A DNA stretch of 64,000 bases, taken from Pseudomonas sp. ACM7 (GTDB taxonomy: Bacteria > Pseudomonadota > Gammaproteobacteria > Pseudomonadales > Pseudomonadaceae). The notes under the pieces were generated by a model. That model was not told the DNA's origin. It made no database searches and saw nothing but the letters and a program-made list of their open reading frames with translations. The stretch covers positions 3,602,960 to 3,666,959 of the forward strand of contig NZ_CP024866.1 in NCBI RefSeq assembly GCF_004136015.1, written 5' to 3'. Shown here piece by piece: positions 18,137 through 27,537 of the stretch. Both the position numbers and the translations under genes were made by a program. How positions within the stretch are numbered: the first letter of the stretch is position 1; every line of letters begins with the position of its first letter.

Positions 18137-18258
18137 ATACTCCAGACTCGTATTGAACACGGACAACCCATCTAATTCCTTCAGGCGACGGGTTTTTATC
18201 GGGCAGGCGACGGCCCGTATCGGAAATTATTTGTCGAGCACGGTTGCCGGACTGCGGG

Positions 18259-18301
18259 TTCCAGATTTCGCATTACTTGGTTTGTCTTTTAGAATCTGGA
18301 A
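18259..18301. promoter_or_regulatory. Inverted pair of putative IclR boxes upstream of the iclR-type gene
   Basis: TTCCAGATT (18259-18267) and AATCTGGAA (18293-18301) are exact inverse complements 25 nt apart. The sequence AATCTGGAA recurs at 19167-19175 upstream of the EamA gene, suggesting an operator for the IclR regulator on its own gene and the transporter. Inference only. Confidence 0.5.
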
Positions 18302-18321
18302 AATTCAGTGTGGACCCTCCC

Positions 18322-19098
18322 ATGGCCGGCAGTCAGATCGAACGTGTTCTCAGTGTGCTGGAAAGCCTCACCAGTGACCCCCGCGGGCTGCAGATGCAGG
18401 CATTGGCAGAGCAACTCGACATTCCAAAAAGCGCGACTCACCGCTTACTCGCCGAGCTGATTCGCCTGGGCTACGTGCGGCAGAATCCAGAGAATTTGCG
18501 CTATCACTTGTCGACCAAACTGGTGGCAATGGGGTTCCGCTATCTGTCGAGCAGCGGCGCCGATATCGTGCAGCCGGTGCTTGATCGTCTGGCCCATGAA
18601 ACCGGAGAACTGGTGCGTCTAGGCATTATCGAAGGTGAACGGCAGATCTGGATTGCCAAATCCCAGGGCGCCCGTTCGGGGTTGCGTTACGACCCGGACA
18701 TGGGCCGCGACGCGCCATTGTTTTATACCGCATCAGGCCATGCCTGGTTGGCGTGCATGAGCGATGCTGAAGCCTTGTCGCTGGTAGAGCGCCAGGGTGA
18801 TGAACGGCCCAAAGACCTCGGGCCGAAGGCTCCGCGTTCCAACATTGAATTGCTGGAACGGCTGCGGCTGGCGCGGGAGCAGGGCTATGCCTGGGTCGAG
18901 GAAAGTTCGGCTGTGGGCACTTCAGCGATTGCGGCAGTGGTGCGGCACCCAAGTGATGGGCGGGTAATCGGCGTATTGAGTATTGCTGGCCCAAGCGCGC
19001 GGATGCCGGGGGCTCGACTACATGAGTTGGCGCCACTGTTGTTGAAAGTTACCGAAGAGTTGTCAGCAGCAAGTCTGGCTTCTGAGATGTTTAACTAA
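18322..19098 (+). CDS. IclR-family transcriptional regulator (quinate/shikimate locus)
   Basis: 258 aa. The N-terminal winged HTH (IERVLSVLESLT, LQMQALAEQLDIPKSATHRLLAEL) is followed by the IclR effector domain (RDAPLFYTASGHAWLACMSD and a terminal SIAGPSARM block). It heads a locus encoding quinate/shikimate degradation and is followed by an EamA transporter. The ATG at 18322 is chosen because it gives MAGSQIERV just before the HTH; a GTG at 18310 is an alternative. IclR members of this type bind aromatic or hydroaromatic acids; the effector here is inferred from context. Confidence 0.85.
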   Translation: MAGSQIERVLSVLESLTSDPRGLQMQALAEQLDIPKSATHRLLAELIRLGYVRQNPENLRYHLSTKLVAMGFRYLSSSGADIVQPVLDRLAHETGELVRLGIIEGERQIWIAKSQGARSGLRYDPDMGRDAPLFYTASGHAWLACMSDAEALSLVERQGDERPKDLGPKAPRSNIELLERLRLAREQGYAWVEESSAVGTSAIAAVVRHPSDGRVIGVLSIAGPSARMPGARLHELAPLLLKVTEELSAASLASEMFN

Positions 19099-19166
19099 CG
19101 GCAGTAAATCCTTGCTCTGCAATTCGTGTGCGTTGTTCGCCCACTTTTACTGTGTGGCTATGTGAG

Positions 19167-19185
19167 AATCTGGAACCGGGTTCTA
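19167..19185. promoter_or_regulatory. Putative IclR box upstream of the EamA transporter
   Basis: AATCTGGAACCGGGTTCTA contains the AATCTGGAA element also found twice before the iclR gene, here followed by GGTTC so that GAACC-G-GGTTC forms a small palindrome. It lies 36 nt before the EamA start codon. Confidence 0.45.
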
Positions 19186-19220
19186 AATTATTGGAACTCG
19201 CGAAGCACAAGGAAAACCAC

Positions 19221-20099
19221 ATGACCGTCAGCACTCCGCTCTCCGGCGTAAACCAACCCTTCAAAGGGATCCTGCTGATCGTCGTTGCGACTTTCCTGTT
19301 TTCCAGCCACGACGCCTTTTCGAAATACCTCTCAGGGTTCTATCCGATCGTCATGGTGGTCTGGGCCCGATATCTGGTTCACACCTTACTCATGGCCGGG
19401 ATTTTTCTGCCGCAATCCGGGCTGGGTGTCCTGCGAACCAAACGGCCGTTACTTCAGCTGTTGCGGGCGTTGTGCCTGCTGGGCACCAGTCTGTTTTTCA
19501 CCACCGGCTTACAGTACATCCCCTTGGCCGAAGCCACGGCGGTCAACTTTCTTGCACCGGTTCTGGTGACTGCGCTGTCGGTGCCACTGCTTCGCGAGCA
19601 CGTCACGCGTGGCCAGTGGATTGCGGTGATTTGCGGCTTCATCGGCGTGTTGATCATCGTCCATCCCGGCGGAGAACTCTTTACCCCGGCGGTGTTGCTG
19701 CCGCTCTGCTCGGCGCTGTTTTTCTGCTTCTATCAGTTGCTCACCCGCAAGCTCAGCAACATCGATAGCCCAACCACCAGCAACTTCTTCGCCGGGCTGT
19801 GCAACACGCTGGTGATGAGCGCGCTGGTGCCATTCTTTTGGCAAGTACCCAGCCTGGGCCATGGATTCATGATGGTGGCGCTGGGCGCCTGCGGGATGAC
19901 GGCTCACCTGTTTCTGGCGCAAGCCTTCCGTCACGCCGCCCCTGCGTTGTTGGCGCCGTTCGGTTATTGCCAGATTGTCTTTGCTGGTTTGTTGGGTTGG
20001 TTGCTGTTTTCTCACACGCCGACGCTGACCACGGTGGTCGGGATCGCGGTAATTTGCTGCAGCGGGTTGGCAGCAGCCTGGCAGCAGAGTCGTCGGTGA
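19221..20099 (+). CDS. EamA/DMT-family transporter
   Basis: 292 aa with ten hydrophobic segments in two EamA repeats (KGILLIVVATFLFSSHDAFS at the start of the first, HPGGELFTPAVLLPLCSALF in the second). It lies between the IclR regulator and the MFS carrier of the quinate/shikimate locus and probably moves a pathway substrate or intermediate; direction is not deducible. The ATG at 19221 follows a CAAGGAAAACC site; an upstream open extension has no membrane character. Confidence 0.85.
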   Translation: MTVSTPLSGVNQPFKGILLIVVATFLFSSHDAFSKYLSGFYPIVMVVWARYLVHTLLMAGIFLPQSGLGVLRTKRPLLQLLRALCLLGTSLFFTTGLQYIPLAEATAVNFLAPVLVTALSVPLLREHVTRGQWIAVICGFIGVLIIVHPGGELFTPAVLLPLCSALFFCFYQLLTRKLSNIDSPTTSNFFAGLCNTLVMSALVPFFWQVPSLGHGFMMVALGACGMTAHLFLAQAFRHAAPALLAPFGYCQIVFAGLLGWLLFSHTPTLTTVVGIAVICCSGLAAAWQQSRR

Positions 20100-20108
20100 G
20101 AGAAGCAG

Positions 20109-20132
20109 GGCAGGCCTGGAATCAGGCCTGCC
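20109..20132. terminator. Bidirectional hairpin between convergent EamA and MFS genes
   Basis: GGCAGGCCTG-GAAT-CAGGCCTGCC, a perfect 10-bp stem with a 4-nt loop, 9 nt after the EamA stop and 12 nt before the MFS stop. The T-tract is poor (GTTTTA 18 nt downstream). Confidence 0.6.
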
Positions 20133-20144
20133 GGGGGAAGGGTT

Positions 20145-21485
20145 TTACGGGGTGACGGTAGGAATCTTGCGCGGTGCCATGAAGTACATCCAGATCAGCG
20201 CGATGAAGTACATCGCCGGAATCATGGTGAACAGCACGGTGTAGTTGTTGTTGGTGACCGTCAGAATGTGGCCGACCAACTGGGTCATGAACATCCCTCC
20301 GATAGCCGCGCACATGCCACCGAAGCCGAACACCGTGCTCATCATGTGTTTAGGCGTGTAGTCCATCACCAGGCTCCAGATGTTCGCGGTCCAGGCCTGG
20401 TGCGCACCGATGGCCAGGGAGATGGCGAACACCGCGACCCACAGACTGCTCGAGCCCGCCGCCATGATCACGCCGACGATGCAGCAGGCGAACAGGAACA
20501 TGGACATCAGCCGCGCCTTGATCGGGTTGACACCACGGCCGATCAGGAACGAGGACAGGATCCCGCCGCCGACGCTGCCGAAATCGGCAGTGAGGTAAAT
20601 GATGATCAGCGGGATACCCATCTGGGTCACGTTGATCCCCAGGTTGTATTGCTGATTGAGGAACGGCGGCAGCCAGTAGAGGTAGAACCAGAACACCGGC
20701 GCGGTGATCGCGTAAGCCAGGGCGAAGGCCCAGGTGCCACGCATGCGCAGGATTTTCGAGAACGGTACGCGGGATTGTTCCGGCTCTACTTCCTTCTGGA
20801 TGTAATCCAATTCCGATTGTTTAACGCTCGGGTGATCTTCCGGGTTGAAGTACTTCAAGCCCCAGAACAGCAACCAGATCCCGCCCAGTGACGACATGCA
20901 CAGGAACGCGGCCTGCCAGCCCCAGACGTGGAGGATCAGCGGCAACAACATGGGGGTGAACATCGCACCGACGTTGGTCCCGGCGTTGAAGATGCCGGTG
21001 GCCACGGCGCGTTCGCCGGCCGGGAACCACAACCGGGTGGTCTTCACGCACGCCGGGTAGTTGGCGGCTTCCGTCAGTCCCAGAATGAATCGGCAGACCA
21101 TGAAGCCAACGGCCGAAGTGGCCAGGCCATGGGCGCCGGTCGCCAGGCTCCAGAGCAGCACGGCGAAGAAGAACACGCGCTTGACGCCGACCCGATCAAT
21201 CAACCGGCCTTGCAGCACGAAACCGATGGCGTAGCCGACCTGGAACCAGAAGTTGATGTTGGCGTAGTCCATCGCCGTCCAGCTCATTTCCTTGGCGAGG
21301 ATAGGCTGCATCACGCCGAGGGCGGCGCGGTCGATGTAGTTCAGGGTGGTGGCGAAGAACACCAGCGCCAGCATGCCCCAACGGGTTTTGCCGACCGCCA
21401 TGGCGCCGCGGATTTTATCGCCGATGCCGCCAGTGGCAGGAGTCATGGAGGAACGCTCCACGGGAGAGCTTTGAGAAGGAGTCAT
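20145..21485 (-). CDS. MFS transporter, ACS family (putative shikimate/quinate importer)
   Basis: 446 aa with twelve hydrophobic segments. The anion:cation symporter subfamily is indicated by LNYIDRAALGVMQPILAKE in TM1, GRLIDRVGVKRVF in the 2-3 loop, FILGLTEAANYPACVKTTRLW in TM4-5 and GIFNAGTNVGAMFTPM. It is divergent from quiC and convergent with EamA, so hydroaromatic-acid uptake is the likely job. The start is uncertain: ATG 21485 follows GGTGG, GTG 21494 is upstream, and ATG 21446 has a GGAG nine nucleotides before it. An A-rich motif AAAAATAA lies 13 nt upstream of 21485. Confidence 0.85.
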   Translation of the reverse strand: MTPSQSSPVERSSMTPATGGIGDKIRGAMAVGKTRWGMLALVFFATTLNYIDRAALGVMQPILAKEMSWTAMDYANINFWFQVGYAIGFVLQGRLIDRVGVKRVFFFAVLLWSLATGAHGLATSAVGFMVCRFILGLTEAANYPACVKTTRLWFPAGERAVATGIFNAGTNVGAMFTPMLLPLILHVWGWQAAFLCMSSLGGIWLLFWGLKYFNPEDHPSVKQSELDYIQKEVEPEQSRVPFSKILRMRGTWAFALAYAITAPVFWFYLYWLPPFLNQQYNLGINVTQMGIPLIIIYLTADFGSVGGGILSSFLIGRGVNPIKARLMSMFLFACCIVGVIMAAGSSSLWVAVFAISLAIGAHQAWTANIWSLVMDYTPKHMMSTVFGFGGMCAAIGGMFMTQLVGHILTVTNNNYTVLFTMIPAMYFIALIWMYFMAPRKIPTVTP

Positions 21486-21497
21486 GTAGGCCACCGA

Positions 21498-21505
21498 TTA
21501 TTTTT
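21498..21505 (-). promoter_or_regulatory. Putative Hfq/Crc (AAnAAnAA) site before the MFS start
   Basis: On the minus strand the sequence AAAAATAA fits the catabolite-activity motif AAnAAnAA and lies just 5' of the ribosome-binding region. In pseudomonads Hfq/Crc binding at such sites blocks translation when preferred carbon sources are present. Function is inferred. Confidence 0.45.
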
Positions 21506-21583
21506 ATGTGGTGTTCTGGGTCTTTGGTAACCGGGTCCTGTTGTTTACGGCCGGACCCAATGTGGCGTTGATGTTGCGCAGTG

Positions 21584-21597
21584 GACGAAAAATCGTC
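21584..21597. promoter_or_regulatory. Palindrome in the MFS promoter region
   Basis: GACGA-AAAA-TCGTC is a perfect 5-bp inverted repeat. On the minus strand it overlaps a possible -35 (TTGACG) for the MFS gene, so it may be an operator. Confidence 0.35.
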
Positions 21598-21636
21598 AAT
21601 TCGCCGAGGGGCATTGTGTTCGATAATCGCACGCAA

Positions 21637-21656
21637 AACTAACCGGATAGTACACT
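21637..21656 (+). promoter_or_regulatory. Shared promoter/operator motif upstream of quiC
   Basis: AACTAACCGGATAGTACACT matches AATTAACCAGCTAGTACAAT of the aroQ promoter (minus strand, 25992-26011) at 16 of 20 positions. In both, the last six bases (TACACT/TACAAT) would be the -10 element of the gene being read. Likely the binding site of a locus regulator (TetR or IclR type). The remainder of 21486-21859 contains only the palindrome above and the inverted repeat at 21716-21800. Confidence 0.5.
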
Positions 21657-21715
21657 TTGAATTGCTGTGCGGGATCTTGCGTCCAATAATTCACCCCAAG
21701 ATAAACGCGATCCCT

Positions 21716-21800
21716 GTAGGAGCTGTCGAGTGAAACGAGGCTGCGATCTTTTGATCTTAAAAACCAGCATCAAAAGATCGCAGCCTTCGGCAGCTCCTAC
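21716..21800. repeat. Inverted repeat, GTAGGAGCTG family, with mixed-subtype arms
   Basis: The left arm is of the GTCGAGTGAAACGAGG subtype and the right arm of the CTTCGG subtype. Only the outer GTAGGAGCTG/CAGCTCCTAC and inner GGCTGCGATCTTTTGAT pairings match. It lies inside the predicted 5' leader of quiC, 60 nt before the start codon. Confidence 0.88.
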
Positions 21801-21859
21801 ATAAAAGCAAAGCGTGCAATGCCCCTAACAAGATTGTCTCCACCACCGGGAGTCGAAAT

Positions 21860-23761
<1,902 letters not shown>

Positions 23762-23863
23762 GAAAATCGTAAACACGGGTACAAACCGCCGCCGCGCGAC
23801 TTCCTTCACTGTGCGGCGCGGCCCATAATCGCCAACCTGTGCAGTGATGGCCGTGAGCCCGCA

Positions 23864-24541
23864 ATGACGATAACTTCAGAACTCTCCGCCGCGCCCGACG
23901 AACCGATTGTCGAGCCGCGCAAGAGTCGCAAAAACAACCCGGAAAAGACCCGCGAGAACATCCTTCAAGAAGCCATTGTCGAGTTCGTCCAGCAGGGGCT
24001 TTCCGGCGCTCGCGTCGATGCGATCGCCGAGCGCATCCACACCTCCAAACGCATGATCTATTACTACTTCGGCAGTAAGGAACAGCTCTACGTCGAGGTG
24101 CTGGAGAAGCTCTACGGCGATATCCGCAGCACCGAAAACCGTCTGCACCTGACCGAACTTGCGCCGGTGGAAGCGATTCGGCGGCTGGTGGAGTTCACTT
24201 TCGACCACCATGATCGCAACGTCGACTTTGTGCGTATCGTCAGCATCGAGAACATTCACAACGCTGAATTCGTGAAGCGCTCCGATGCGATCAAGGCGAT
24301 GAACAACACCATCCTCGATTCACTGGGCGAGATTTTGCGTCGCGGTGCTGAGGAAGGCGTATTCCGCGCGGGGCTCGAGCCGTTGGATGTGCATCTGCTG
24401 ATCAGCTCGTTCTGTTTCTATCGCGTGTCGAACCGCCATACTTTCGGTGAGATCTTTCAGGTCGACTTGCCGGACGAAAGCATCAAGCAGCGTCATCGTG
24501 AGATGATTTGCGAGTCGGTTTTGCGGTATCTGCAGGCTTGA
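23864..24541 (+). CDS. TetR/AcrR-family transcriptional regulator
   Basis: 225 aa. After a polar N-terminal tail, the TetR DNA-binding domain runs over ~residues 25-75 (TRENILQEAIVEFVQQGLSG, VDAIAERIHTSKRMIYYYFG with the recognition helix). The C-terminal ligand domain is helical. It follows quiC on the same strand after ~100 nt and is the obvious candidate for the shared motif at quiC and aroQ, although an IclR regulator is also present. The effector is probably a hydroaromatic intermediate; this is inference. Confidence 0.87.
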   Translation: MTITSELSAAPDEPIVEPRKSRKNNPEKTRENILQEAIVEFVQQGLSGARVDAIAERIHTSKRMIYYYFGSKEQLYVEVLEKLYGDIRSTENRLHLTELAPVEAIRRLVEFTFDHHDRNVDFVRIVSIENIHNAEFVKRSDAIKAMNNTILDSLGEILRRGAEEGVFRAGLEPLDVHLLISSFCFYRVSNRHTFGEIFQVDLPDESIKQRHREMICESVLRYLQA

Positions 24542-24549
24542 TTCATTTT

Positions 24550-24626
24550 AAAAGATCGCAGCCTGCGGCAGCTCCTACAGAATGTACGCCATCCAGTGTA
24601 GGAGCTGCCGCAGGCTGCGATCTTTT
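24550..24626. repeat. Inverted repeat, GTAGGAGCTG family (CTGCGGCAG subtype, inward)
   Basis: AAAAGATCGCAGCCTGCGGC ... GCCGCAGGCTGCGATCTTTT with a ~22-nt centre. It lies between the convergent tetR and shikimate dehydrogenase genes, with an A-run on one side and a T-run on the other, as in a bidirectional terminator. Confidence 0.88.
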
Positions 24627-24631
24627 GATGT

Positions 24632-25486
24632 TTAACCATTCATGCTCTGAAAATGCTCAAGCATCCGCTGCGCATCCGGCACCACGCCGCTGAACAACTC
24701 GAACGCCTTCACCGCCTGAAACACGGCCATGTTGCCGCCATCCAGCGTTCGGCAACCCAACGCGCGGGCGTTGCGCAGCAGTTCGGTTTCCAGCGGGAAG
24801 TAAACGATCTCCGCCACCCATAACTCACCTCGCAGCAGTTCCATCGGTACGGGCATGCCCGGCAGTTTTTTCATGCCCATGGGGGTGGTGTTCACCAGGC
24901 CGTCAGCCTGGGCCAGGGTGCTCGGCAAGTCATGGCCCGCCACAGCCCGGCCGACGCCGAAATGTTGATTGAGATTGTCCGCCAGGCTCTGGGCGCGGCT
25001 GATCTCCACGTCGAAAATGTTCAGCAGCCGTACGCCTTCACTCAGTAGGGCATGGGCCACTGCCGCGCCCGCGCCACCGGCGCCCATTTGCACGACGCGC
25101 TCAAGGGCAACGCCCTTCAAGCCACGACGGAAACCTTCGGCGAAGCCCAGGCAATCGGTGTTGTGGCCGATGCGTTTACCGTCCTTCAGCACGACCGTGT
25201 TCACCGCCCCAATGCCGCGGGCTTCTGGTGACAACTCGTCGAGCAGCGGGATGATCGTCTGCTTGCACGGAAAGGTGATGTTCAGGCCTGTGAAGTTCAT
25301 CCGCTCGGCGGCCATCAACAGGTCGGGCAGGGTGTCGCTGTCGAGTTTCAACTGGTCCAGATCGATCAGGCGATAGAGGTAACGCAAACCCTGGGCATCG
25401 CCTTCATGCTCGTGCAGCGCCGGGGTGCGAGAAGCCTGGATGCCGGCGCCGATCAGTCCGGCCAGTACAGCGTTGGTCTGAGTCAC
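24632..25486 (-). CDS. Shikimate/quinate dehydrogenase, NAD-type (catabolic AroE homologue)
   Basis: 284 aa AroE-fold enzyme. Substrate residues lie in GLNITFPCKQTIIPLLDEL (catalytic Lys) and NTDCLGFAEG (Asn, Asp). The dinucleotide site is MGAGGAGAAVAHAL, and the next strand ends in FDVEISRAQ. An acidic residue at this place, instead of the basic NRT/R patch of biosynthetic AroE, favours NAD over NADP, as in catabolic quinate/shikimate dehydrogenases. The GTG at 25486 gives TQTNAVLAGLIG and has AGGGG 8 nt upstream; a GTG at 25495 overlapping the aroQ stop is the alternative. It is cotranscribed after aroQ. Confidence 0.87.
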   Translation of the reverse strand: MTQTNAVLAGLIGAGIQASRTPALHEHEGDAQGLRYLYRLIDLDQLKLDSDTLPDLLMAAERMNFTGLNITFPCKQTIIPLLDELSPEARGIGAVNTVVLKDGKRIGHNTDCLGFAEGFRRGLKGVALERVVQMGAGGAGAAVAHALLSEGVRLLNIFDVEISRAQSLADNLNQHFGVGRAVAGHDLPSTLAQADGLVNTTPMGMKKLPGMPVPMELLRGELWVAEIVYFPLETELLRNARALGCRTLDGGNMAVFQAVKAFELFSGVVPDAQRMLEHFQSMNG

Positions 25487-25491
25487 GGCGT

Positions 25492-25932
25492 TCACCCCTT
25501 CAAACGTTGGCTGAAATGTTCCAGCGCCAGGCGATAGCCGTGGCTGCCGAAACCGGCCATCACCGCCGTGGCGATGGCCGACACAAAAGAGTGGTGGCGA
25601 AAGGGCTCGCGGGCATGAACGTTGGACAGGTGGACTTCGATCACCGGCAGTTCGCTGGCGACTAACGCATCGCGGATCGCGACTGAGGTGTGGGTCCAGG
25701 CAGCCGGGTTGATGACGATCCCGGCGCAACGCCCGCGCGCGGCGTGAATCCAGTCGAGTAGTTCGCCTTCATGATTGGTCTGGCGAAACTCCACCGCCAG
25801 GCCGAACTCTTCGGCGGCACGACCGCACATCGCTGAGATGTCGGCCAGGGTTTCGTGGCCGTAAGTCGCCGGCTCACGGGTGCCGAGCAGGTTCAAATTG
25901 GGGCCGTTGAGCACCAGAACGATAGGGGGCAT
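25492..25932 (-). CDS. aroQ: Type II 3-dehydroquinate dehydratase
   Basis: 146 aa, normal for the dodecameric type II enzyme. Motifs: [20 protein letters not shown] (active-site Tyr and flexible loop Arg), [31 protein letters not shown] and [17 protein letters not shown] (catalytic His). It interconverts 3-dehydroquinate and 3-dehydroshikimate. As the first gene of an operon with a catabolic-type dehydrogenase, it is probably a quinate-degradation copy, with a biosynthetic one elsewhere. The start at 25932 follows GGAG; the upstream frame to 25962 would swallow the ribosome site. Confidence 0.93.
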   Translation of the reverse strand: MPPIVLVLNGPNLNLLGTREPATYGHETLADISAMCGRAAEEFGLAVEFRQTNHEGELLDWIHAARGRCAGIVINPAAWTHTSVAIRDALVASELPVIEVHLSNVHAREPFRHHSFVSAIATAVMAGFGSHGYRLALEHFSQRLKG

Positions 25933-25946
25933 CGGAGTCTCTCCAC

Positions 25947-25957
25947 TTATTATTTTT
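25947..25957 (-). promoter_or_regulatory. Putative Hfq/Crc (AAnAAnAA) site before aroQ
   Basis: The minus strand reads AAAAATAATAA directly 5' of the GTGGAG ribosome site of aroQ. It contains AATAATAA, a full match to the catabolite-activity motif, so translation may be repressed when preferred carbon is available. Inferred. Confidence 0.5.
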
Positions 25958-25991
25958 GGCATTGGCCGAGGGTTTCAGCCTGTGGAGATAA

Positions 25992-26011
25992 ATTGTACTA
26001 GCTGGTTAATT
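25992..26011 (-). promoter_or_regulatory. aroQ promoter/operator sharing the quiC motif
   Basis: The minus strand reads AATTAACCAGCTAGTACAAT, matching the quiC upstream motif. A -35-like TTGACC lies directly upstream (26013-26018), with TACAAT as the -10; the spacing (15 nt) is short. The motif fills the spacer, where a repressor would block polymerase. Confidence 0.5.
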
Positions 26012-26073
26012 TGGTCAATTGAAGAGGCGACTCGCAGGGTTTTTGTGTGCGGTGATCGGACGGTTTCGGCTTT

Positions 26074-26985
26074 TCAGCGGGGCAGATGTTCCACTAGAAA
26101 ATCGATGAACGCCCTCAATCGCAACGGCATATGGCGGGTTTGCGGGTAGAGCAGGGTGAACGGTCGCGAGCGTCCGCCATACGGCTTGAGCACTTCCACC
26201 AGCGAACCATCTGCCAGTTCGTTTTCGACGATGAAGCGATAGGTCTGAAACAATCCCGCCCCGTGTTTGGCCAGGGTCACGCCGCCCAGCACATCGTCGG
26301 AACAACTGAGATTGCCCTCGGCCAGAATCTCCCGGTGCACGCCATTGTCGTTGAACAGCCAGGCAATCCGTCGACCGCTGCTGGGCAATTCGTACTGGAT
26401 GCACTCGTGCTGTTTAAGATCATCCAGCGTGTGTGGAATGCCCGCGTGCTTGAGGTAGTCAGGACTGGCAATCATCACCAGCGCGGCGTCTTCCAACTGT
26501 CGGGCGATCAGGCCGGAATCCGGAATCGCCCGCACGCGGATCGCCATGTCATAGCCTTCGCCGACGAAATCGATGTTGCGATTGCTGATGTGCGACTCGA
26601 CCTTCACCGCCGGAAAGCGAGCCCGAAATGCCGGCAACAACGGCAAAATCCGGTGATGGGCATAGGTGGTGGGAATGCTGATGCGCAAGGTGCCAGACGG
26701 CTGTTGCTGCTGACCCATGACCTCACGCTGGGCCTCGACCAGTTGTGCCAGCGCCTGGCGACATTCCTCGTAGTAACGTCGACCACTGTCGGTCAGTTTG
26801 ACGCTGCGGGTGGTGCGGGCGAACAACCGCACGCCCAGGCGTTCTTCCATGCGCGACACTGAGCGGCTCACGGCTGCGGGCGTCACGCCAGCCACCAGCG
26901 CGGCGGCGGTAAAACTGCCGGCTTCGGCGGCCAGACAAAACAGTTCGATGCTGCCCAGCTGAAGATCGTCGAATTGTCGCTGCAT
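26074..26985 (-). CDS. LysR-family transcriptional regulator
   Basis: 303 aa. The N-terminal winged HTH (GSIELFCLAAEAGSFTAAAL, GVTPAAVSRSVSRMEERLGVRLFARTTRSVKLT) and a periplasmic-binding-protein-like effector domain are both intact. Its sequence resembles the CrgA-like LTTR group. It is divergent from a small tautomerase gene across ~130 nt and probably regulates it; the effector is unknown. It is upstream of the aroQ operon on the same strand but separated by ~140 nt containing the aroQ promoter. Confidence 0.88.
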   Translation of the reverse strand: MQRQFDDLQLGSIELFCLAAEAGSFTAAALVAGVTPAAVSRSVSRMEERLGVRLFARTTRSVKLTDSGRRYYEECRQALAQLVEAQREVMGQQQQPSGTLRISIPTTYAHHRILPLLPAFRARFPAVKVESHISNRNIDFVGEGYDMAIRVRAIPDSGLIARQLEDAALVMIASPDYLKHAGIPHTLDDLKQHECIQYELPSSGRRIAWLFNDNGVHREILAEGNLSCSDDVLGGVTLAKHGAGLFQTYRFIVENELADGSLVEVLKPYGGRSRPFTLLYPQTRHMPLRLRAFIDFLVEHLPR

Positions 26986-27118
26986 GATTGATTACACCGG
27001 GGATCAAATGAAGTGTGTGAGTCAGTATTTATCAGATGCCTGCACACAGATACAGAGAGTTGGTGATGAGCAGCGGCAAGCACTAAGCCTTTCTTAATCA
27101 GCAAACAGGAGAACCAGC

Positions 27119-27325
27119 ATGCCTTTCGTCAGCGTACGTATTACCCGCGATGGTGTGACCCGGGAGCAGAAGGCCCAGGTCATCGCTGAAATCACCGACA
27201 CCTTGCAGCGAGTCCTCGGTAAGCCTCCGGAGCTGACCCACATTGTGATCGAGGAAGTCGACACGGATAACTGGGGGTATGCGGGCATCACCACCACCGA
27301 GTATCGAAAAAACCAGTCGGGTTGA
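27119..27325 (+). CDS. 4-oxalocrotonate tautomerase-family protein
   Basis: 68 aa. After removal of Met, Pro-1 (MPFVSVRITRDG) would be the catalytic base, as in the family. The THIVIEEVDTDNWGYAG segment is typical of small tautomerases of the PptA/YusQ kind. It probably forms a hexamer or trimer of dimers. A CAGGAGAACC site precedes the ATG. The substrate is unknown; the divergent LysR gene suggests inducible expression. Confidence 0.87.
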   Translation: MPFVSVRITRDGVTREQKAQVIAEITDTLQRVLGKPPELTHIVIEEVDTDNWGYAGITTTEYRKNQSG

Positions 27326-27344
27326 TTCCCTGACAAGCCAAGAC

Positions 27345-27367
27345 AGCCGTCCTCGGGACGGCTTTTT
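27345..27367 (+). terminator. Rho-independent terminator of the tautomerase gene
   Basis: AGCCGTCC-TCG-GGACGGCT followed by TTTT; 8-bp stem, 19 nt after the stop codon. Confidence 0.85.
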
Positions 27368-27516
27368 GTAGGCACGAGGAAAGGATTGCTTACCATTTTG
27401 CGGTGTTCTCCACCGGCTCGAGCCGAGCCTTGGCGCTAGTCTCAAAAGTCGCAGTGATGATTCAACACAGCGCCAGTTATCGGATTTTCCAGGGAATGTC
27501 GGGTCTTCGGGCTCAT

Positions 27517-27536
27517 TAACCTAACGGATGGGTTAG
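27517..27536. promoter_or_regulatory. Inverted repeat overlapping the ribosome site of the DUF4160 gene
   Basis: TAACC (27517-27521) with GGTTA (27531-27535), and overlapping it CTAAC (27521-27525) with GTTAG (27532-27536). The only ribosome-site-like sequence, GGATGGG, is in the middle. A candidate autoregulatory operator for the gene pair. Confidence 0.4.
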
Positions 27537-27537
27537 C

